Source of the DNA: JBHHYR01 sp046757585
Lineage (GTDB): Bacteria > Desulfobacterota > Binatia > HRBIN30
Direction of reading: 5' to 3'
NCBI GenBank assembly: GCA_046757585.1
Contig: JBHHYR010000068.1
Coordinates: 1-16,885, forward strand
DNA length: 16,885 nt
The notes beneath the pieces are model-generated. The model ran no database searches, had not been told where the DNA came from, and saw only the letters and a list, made by a program, of their open reading frames with translations. Shown in pieces: positions 13,951 to 16,885 of the stretch (its first letter is position 1; each line of letters starts with the position of its first letter). The position numbers and the translations under genes are program-made.

Positions 13951-15012
13951 ATGCAACACGGGACGAATGGAGGTCGAAGAGCCCGAACGGGGAGCACGAC
14001 GTTTCCATGGGTGCCTGGCCATGAGGGACAGCCTGAATCGACGGGACCGGCGGCGGGCCCGCTCCCAGGGGGCCCCGCCCCCGATCGTAAGAGAGCCGTA
14101 CTGCCGGCCGAGGTGCTGGCCGAGCTGCACTGGATAGCCAGCGAAGGCAGCCTGAGTCTCAGTCGGCACGCGCGGATCATCCTCGCCTGGAACGAGGGCC
14201 GGTCGCTGCGGGAAATCGCCAATATCCTCGATGTTGACCGGGCCACGGTGCGCCGGTGGTTGCTGCGGTTCAATGAAGGGGGACTGCGCGGTTTGGTGCA
14301 TGCCTCGACCGGCAAAACTAGGAAGCGCCGCTTTGACGATACCGTCCGCGACGCTGTGGCGCGCCTAGCCATGGCCTCGCCAGTGGCGGTGGGTGAACAG
14401 GTTACACATTGGTCGCTGCGCCGATTGCGCGCGCACGTCCTGCGCCGTGGCATCGTGCAGCAGATGAGTGTGGAGGGGCTCCGGCAGCTATTGCACGGCC
14501 TCCCGCTCCCAGACACTTACTGGCGGCAGGGCACGCAGCCTGTTGGCCCGCTCAGTGAGAAAGTACGTCGCGGGCTCGACGTGCTCGCGCGCGGGCCGCG
14601 TCCGGACCTAGCCAGGCGGGCCCGCGTGGTCCTGGCAAGAAGCCGCGGCCTCAGCGAGGCGGAAATCGCCAGCGCGCTGGGTGTTGGGCGAAGTTGCGTG
14701 CGCAGATGGCTACAGCGCTTTCAGCGCCACGGTATTCTAGGTCTCCAGACGGTCCCCCGGTCTCCGCGGCCGCTCGTTTTCACCGCAGACGTGCGGGCGG
14801 CAATCGTCCGGCATGCACGGATGCATCCGAAGGATCTCGGCTCGAGTAGAGCACGGTGGTCCCTGCGCGCCTTGCGTGCCGCCCTGGTACGGCAACACAT
14901 CGTGCGAAAGATCAGCATCCAACACCTCGGACGCATTCTGGCCGAAGCGGGAATATCGCTCCGCGACCAGCCCACCGCCGCTGCTCAGTCTCGGACCTCA
15001 GCGCGAGCGTAA
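13951..15012 (+). CDS. Duplicated helix-turn-helix protein related to the IS630-transposase DNA-binding module
   Basis: A 353-residue protein built from two tandem copies of one DNA-binding module. The start ATG has GGAGGAG at 13936-13942, eight bases upstream. After a low-complexity N-terminus (1-48), copy A covers about 71-183 and copy B about 221-334. The helix-turn-helix SLREIANILDVDRATVRRWL (85-104) matches SEAEIASALGVGRSCVRRWL (235-254) at a 150-residue offset. The second subdomain WSLRRLRAHVLRRGIV (154-169) matches WSLRALRAALVRQHIV (303-318). This HTH plus WSLR arrangement is that of the N-terminal half of IS630/Tc1-like transposases. No DDE catalytic domain follows either copy. It is probably a domesticated DNA-binding protein or regulator recognising a repeated or long site, not an active transposase. 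Fold certain, role inferred. Confidence 0.85.
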   Translation: MQHGTNGGRRARTGSTTFPWVPGHEGQPESTGPAAGPLPGGPAPDRKRAVLPAEVLAELHWIASEGSLSLSRHARIILAWNEGRSLREIANILDVDRATVRRWLLRFNEGGLRGLVHASTGKTRKRRFDDTVRDAVARLAMASPVAVGEQVTHWSLRRLRAHVLRRGIVQQMSVEGLRQLLHGLPLPDTYWRQGTQPVGPLSEKVRRGLDVLARGPRPDLARRARVVLARSRGLSEAEIASALGVGRSCVRRWLQRFQRHGILGLQTVPRSPRPLVFTADVRAAIVRHARMHPKDLGSSRARWSLRALRAALVRQHIVRKISIQHLGRILAEAGISLRDQPTAAAQSRTSARA

Positions 15013-15027
15013 GCGGGTCGCACCCGC
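15013..15027 (+). other. Perfect hairpin immediately after the double-HTH stop
   Basis: GCGGGT (15013-15018) and ACCCGC (15022-15027) form a six-pair GC-rich stem with a CGC loop, beginning at the base after the TAA. There is no T-run downstream, so intrinsic termination is not assured. It may stop or stabilise the upstream message before the MoxR gene. Confidence 0.4.
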
Positions 15028-15190
15028 CCGTCTGGCCGGCGCCCCACCCCGACGCTCCCTCTTGCGACAAACCCAGCGATGGCCGGCCGCACCGACCCAG
15101 TTGTGTCCGCTCGGATGACAGCCTGGGTGACCGCTGGCACCACTGCCGTGTCAGCGCGAACCCGATGCTGCATTTCATGTCTGCGACAGT

Positions 15191-16111
15191 GTGGATAGTA
15201 TCGCGAAGACTGTCATGACCGAGCCAGTGGCAGTGACTGCGGAGACGGTACGAGAGGGCTTAGGGCGGGCCCGCTACCTGACGACCCAGCGCGTTGAGAC
15301 CGTGCTGTATCTCGCCTTGGCGCTGGAAAAGCCACTGCTGATTGAAGGTCCCGCAGGAGCGGGAAAGACGGAAATCGGGAGGGTGTTGAGCGAGATCCTG
15401 CATACCGATCTGGTCCGCCTACAATGCTACGAGGGCCTTGATGAAGCCAAAGCACTGTATGAATGGAATTACCAGAAGCAACTGCTACGGATTCAGTCGG
15501 ACCGCACCCAGGAGCTTCCGTGGAACGAGGTCACGCAACACATATTTTCAGGCGAGTACCTGCTCGAGCGCCCGCTCCTACACGCAATCACAGCGCCCCA
15601 CAAGGTGGTGCTGCTGATCGATGAGATCGACAAGTCGGACGAGGAGTTCGAGGCCTTCTTGCTCGAAGTGCTAAGCGAGTTTCAGGTGAGTATCCCGGAG
15701 CTTGGCACCGTGGCAGCCCGGCATCGCCCGGCCGTGGTCCTGACATCGAACCGGGCGCGCGAACTGTCTGAAGCATTGAAGCGCCGCTGCCTCTACTTGT
15801 ACCTTGACTTTCCCGGTGTGGAGATCGAGCGCGCCATCATCGACCTCAAGGTGCCCGAGTTGGGTGAAGACCTGCGCGCGCAGGTGGCACGGTTCGTCCA
15901 TGATCTCCGCAAGCTCGACCTCCGCAAGGCGCCAAGTATCGCCGAGGCCCTCGATTGGGCACGCGCCCTGAAGACACTTGGCGTCCAGGAGCTCAACGCA
16001 ACGACAGTCCGCCAGACCTTGAATCTCGTTCTGAAGCACGACGAGGATCTCCGCAAGGCCGAGGCCAGGATACCTTCCCTCCTCGCCGCCGCGTCACGCC
16101 GGAGGACCTGA
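15191..16111 (+). CDS. MoxR-family AAA+ ATPase
   Basis: A 306-residue AAA+ ATPase of the MoxR group, which act as chaperones with VWA proteins to mature or insert metals into enzyme complexes. Walker A is GPAGAGKT (residues 53-60), Walker B VLLIDEID (140-147), sensor 1 is LTSN (N187), and the arginine finger region is ALKRRC (196-200). The MoxR segment QCYEGLDEAKALYEWNY (78-94) is clear. The start may be GTG 15191, or ATG 15215, which would drop eight residues; neither has a strong ribosome site. The gene ends just before a VWA gene on the same strand, the classical MoxR-CoxE pairing. The target enzyme is not in the window. Confidence 0.95.
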   Translation: MDSIAKTVMTEPVAVTAETVREGLGRARYLTTQRVETVLYLALALEKPLLIEGPAGAGKTEIGRVLSEILHTDLVRLQCYEGLDEAKALYEWNYQKQLLRIQSDRTQELPWNEVTQHIFSGEYLLERPLLHAITAPHKVVLLIDEIDKSDEEFEAFLLEVLSEFQVSIPELGTVAARHRPAVVLTSNRARELSEALKRRCLYLYLDFPGVEIERAIIDLKVPELGEDLRAQVARFVHDLRKLDLRKAPSIAEALDWARALKTLGVQELNATTVRQTLNLVLKHDEDLRKAEARIPSLLAAASRRRT

Positions 16112-16155
16112 CCGATGAGGACCGGACCGCCGGACGGCAGGGTACCGTACGCTCA

Positions 16156-16884
16156 GTGAAGGCGCAGGTCCTCTCGTTCGTGAGCGCACTGCGGGGTGCC
16201 GGGCTCTCCGTCACCGTGGCCGAGACGCTGGACGCGCTGCAAGCAGTTGGCGTGGTTGGGATCTGGCGCCCTGCGTTCCGCGAGGGCTTGGCGGCTACGT
16301 TGGTGAAGGACCAGGCGGATCGTCCTCTGTTCGACACAATTTTTGACCGCTTCTTCGCCGTTCCGGCGCGCCAGCGTGGTAAGGGTGAACGCCGTCGGGC
16401 GGGGGCAGACAGCGGGAGCGGCGCCCGCGGCCGACCTGGCACCATCCTGCCGCGCCCTGCGCCCAAAACTGAACCGCGCCAGCGCGAGCCCACACAGCGG
16501 GCACCGGCAGCAGAGCGGCGTGATCAGTCACAGCGGCCGCGGCGGGACGTCGGCCCTCGGCAGCTGGCCCGCAACAAGGCCCTGCAGCGGGTTCCGTTCA
16601 AGGACATGTCCGGACGCGATGTCGAAGAATGCGACGCTCTGGTCAAAGAGTTGGCGCAACGCTTTCGGGCGCACCTGAGTCGCCGGCTGCACAGGATGCG
16701 CCGCGGCCGGCTCGATATGCGCCGTACCGTACGCCAGTCGATCAGTACCGGGGGGGTGCCGCTCGTCCCCGCCTTTCGCCAGCGCAGACCTGGACGCCTG
16801 GATCTCCTTGTCCTATGTGATTGCTCGCATTCGGTCGCAACGGCGAGCCGCTTCCTGCTAAGCCTGCTCGCACCTGCATATGAC
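16156..16884 (+). CDS. CoxE-like von Willebrand A protein, N-terminal part (continues past window)
   Basis: The first 243 codons of a VWA protein partnered with MoxR, open to the end of the window. The N-terminal helical part (VLSFVSALRGAGLSVTVAET, residues 5-24) and FDTIFDRFFAV (59-69) are as in CoxE-like proteins. A long basic/proline-rich linker (about 71-136) follows. Then comes a conserved RRTVRQSISTGGVPLVPAFR (189-208), and the VWA domain opens with LDLLVLCDCSHSV (216-228). The metal-binding MIDAS motif is D-x-S-x-S, here DCSHS (222-226) rather than the usual DxSGS. GTG 16156 is the likely start, although it has only a weak ribosome site. A better-placed site and ATG at 16115 lead a 14-codon frame whose stop overlaps this GTG. 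Continuation outside the window was not seen. Confidence 0.88.
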   Translation, partial: MKAQVLSFVSALRGAGLSVTVAETLDALQAVGVVGIWRPAFREGLAATLVKDQADRPLFDTIFDRFFAVPARQRGKGERRRAGADSGSGARGRPGTILPRPAPKTEPRQREPTQRAPAAERRDQSQRPRRDVGPRQLARNKALQRVPFKDMSGRDVEECDALVKELAQRFRAHLSRRLHRMRRGRLDMRRTVRQSISTGGVPLVPAFRQRRPGRLDLLVLCDCSHSVATASRFLLSLLAPAYD

Positions 16885-16885
16885 T

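Noticed and set aside
13661..14137. 158-codon frame overlapping both the zinc-ribbon and double-HTH genes
   Set aside because: It starts at a TTG, overlaps two better-supported frames, and its translation is low-complexity and basic.
13951..15012. Complete IS630 insertion sequence
   Set aside because: No DDE catalytic region, no terminal inverted repeats and no TA target duplication were seen around the gene.
16142..16734. Eleven-base repeat GTACCGTACGC at 16142-16152 and 16724-16734
   Set aside because: Two widely spaced copies, one at the start and one inside the VWA coding region, are best explained by chance in GC-rich DNA.

Overview
The window is GC-rich DNA from an unidentified bacterium. 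Protein content, strong GC preference at third codon positions and the mix of soil-type catabolic genes with MoxR/CoxE-type genes suggest a Gram-negative, environmental, proteobacterial or deltaproteobacteria-like lineage (for example Binatota or Methylomirabilota). That placement is an inference, not an identification. Genes run almost entirely on the + strand; only one small EthD-family gene is on the - strand. No rRNA, tRNA, CRISPR array or complete insertion sequence was seen.

Region 1 (1-8900) is a catabolic locus for a branched or isoprenoid acyl-CoA. It holds the 3' end of an AMP-forming acyl-CoA synthetase, a convergent EthD-family protein, an acyl-CoA dehydrogenase, the carboxyltransferase (beta) and biotin carboxylase/BCCP (alpha) subunits of a 3-methylcrotonyl-/geranyl-CoA-type carboxylase, an enoyl-CoA hydratase of the LiuC/AtuE type, and an AtuA-like (DUF1446) protein. 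Gene order and content match the logic of the Liu (leucine/isovalerate) and Atu (citronellol/geraniol) pathways: activate the acid, introduce an alpha,beta double bond, carboxylate the gamma-methyl group, then hydrate the product. No lyase for the final carbon-carbon cleavage is visible here. The AtuA-like protein and the form of the beta subunit favour an Atu-like or novel branched substrate over plain leucine breakdown, but the substrate is not proven. A promoter-like sequence with an inverted repeat lies between the divergent EthD and dehydrogenase genes.

Region 2 (8901-10944) is a run of small metabolic genes: a four-cysteine protein, a single-domain rhodanese, a PduO-type cob(I)alamin adenosyltransferase, and a metallo-beta-lactamase-fold hydrolase of the glyoxalase II/persulfide dioxygenase type. 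The adenosyltransferase would supply adenosylcobalamin, for example to a mutase encoded elsewhere. The rhodanese and hydrolase could form a small thiol/persulfide detoxification set.

Region 3 (10945-13428) has a 304-bp gap without a convincing gene, a MATE-family efflux transporter, and a secreted protein of unknown function with a good sigma-70-like promoter. Region 4 (13429-15012) is the least ordinary part. It holds a 53-residue zinc-ribbon-like protein and a 353-residue protein made of two tandem copies of an IS630-transposase-like DNA-binding module with no catalytic domain. Region 5 (15013-16885) is a MoxR-family AAA+ ATPase followed by the start of a CoxE-like von Willebrand A protein, which runs off the end. 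This is a standard chaperone/VWA pair for maturing a metalloenzyme or complex whose genes lie outside the window.
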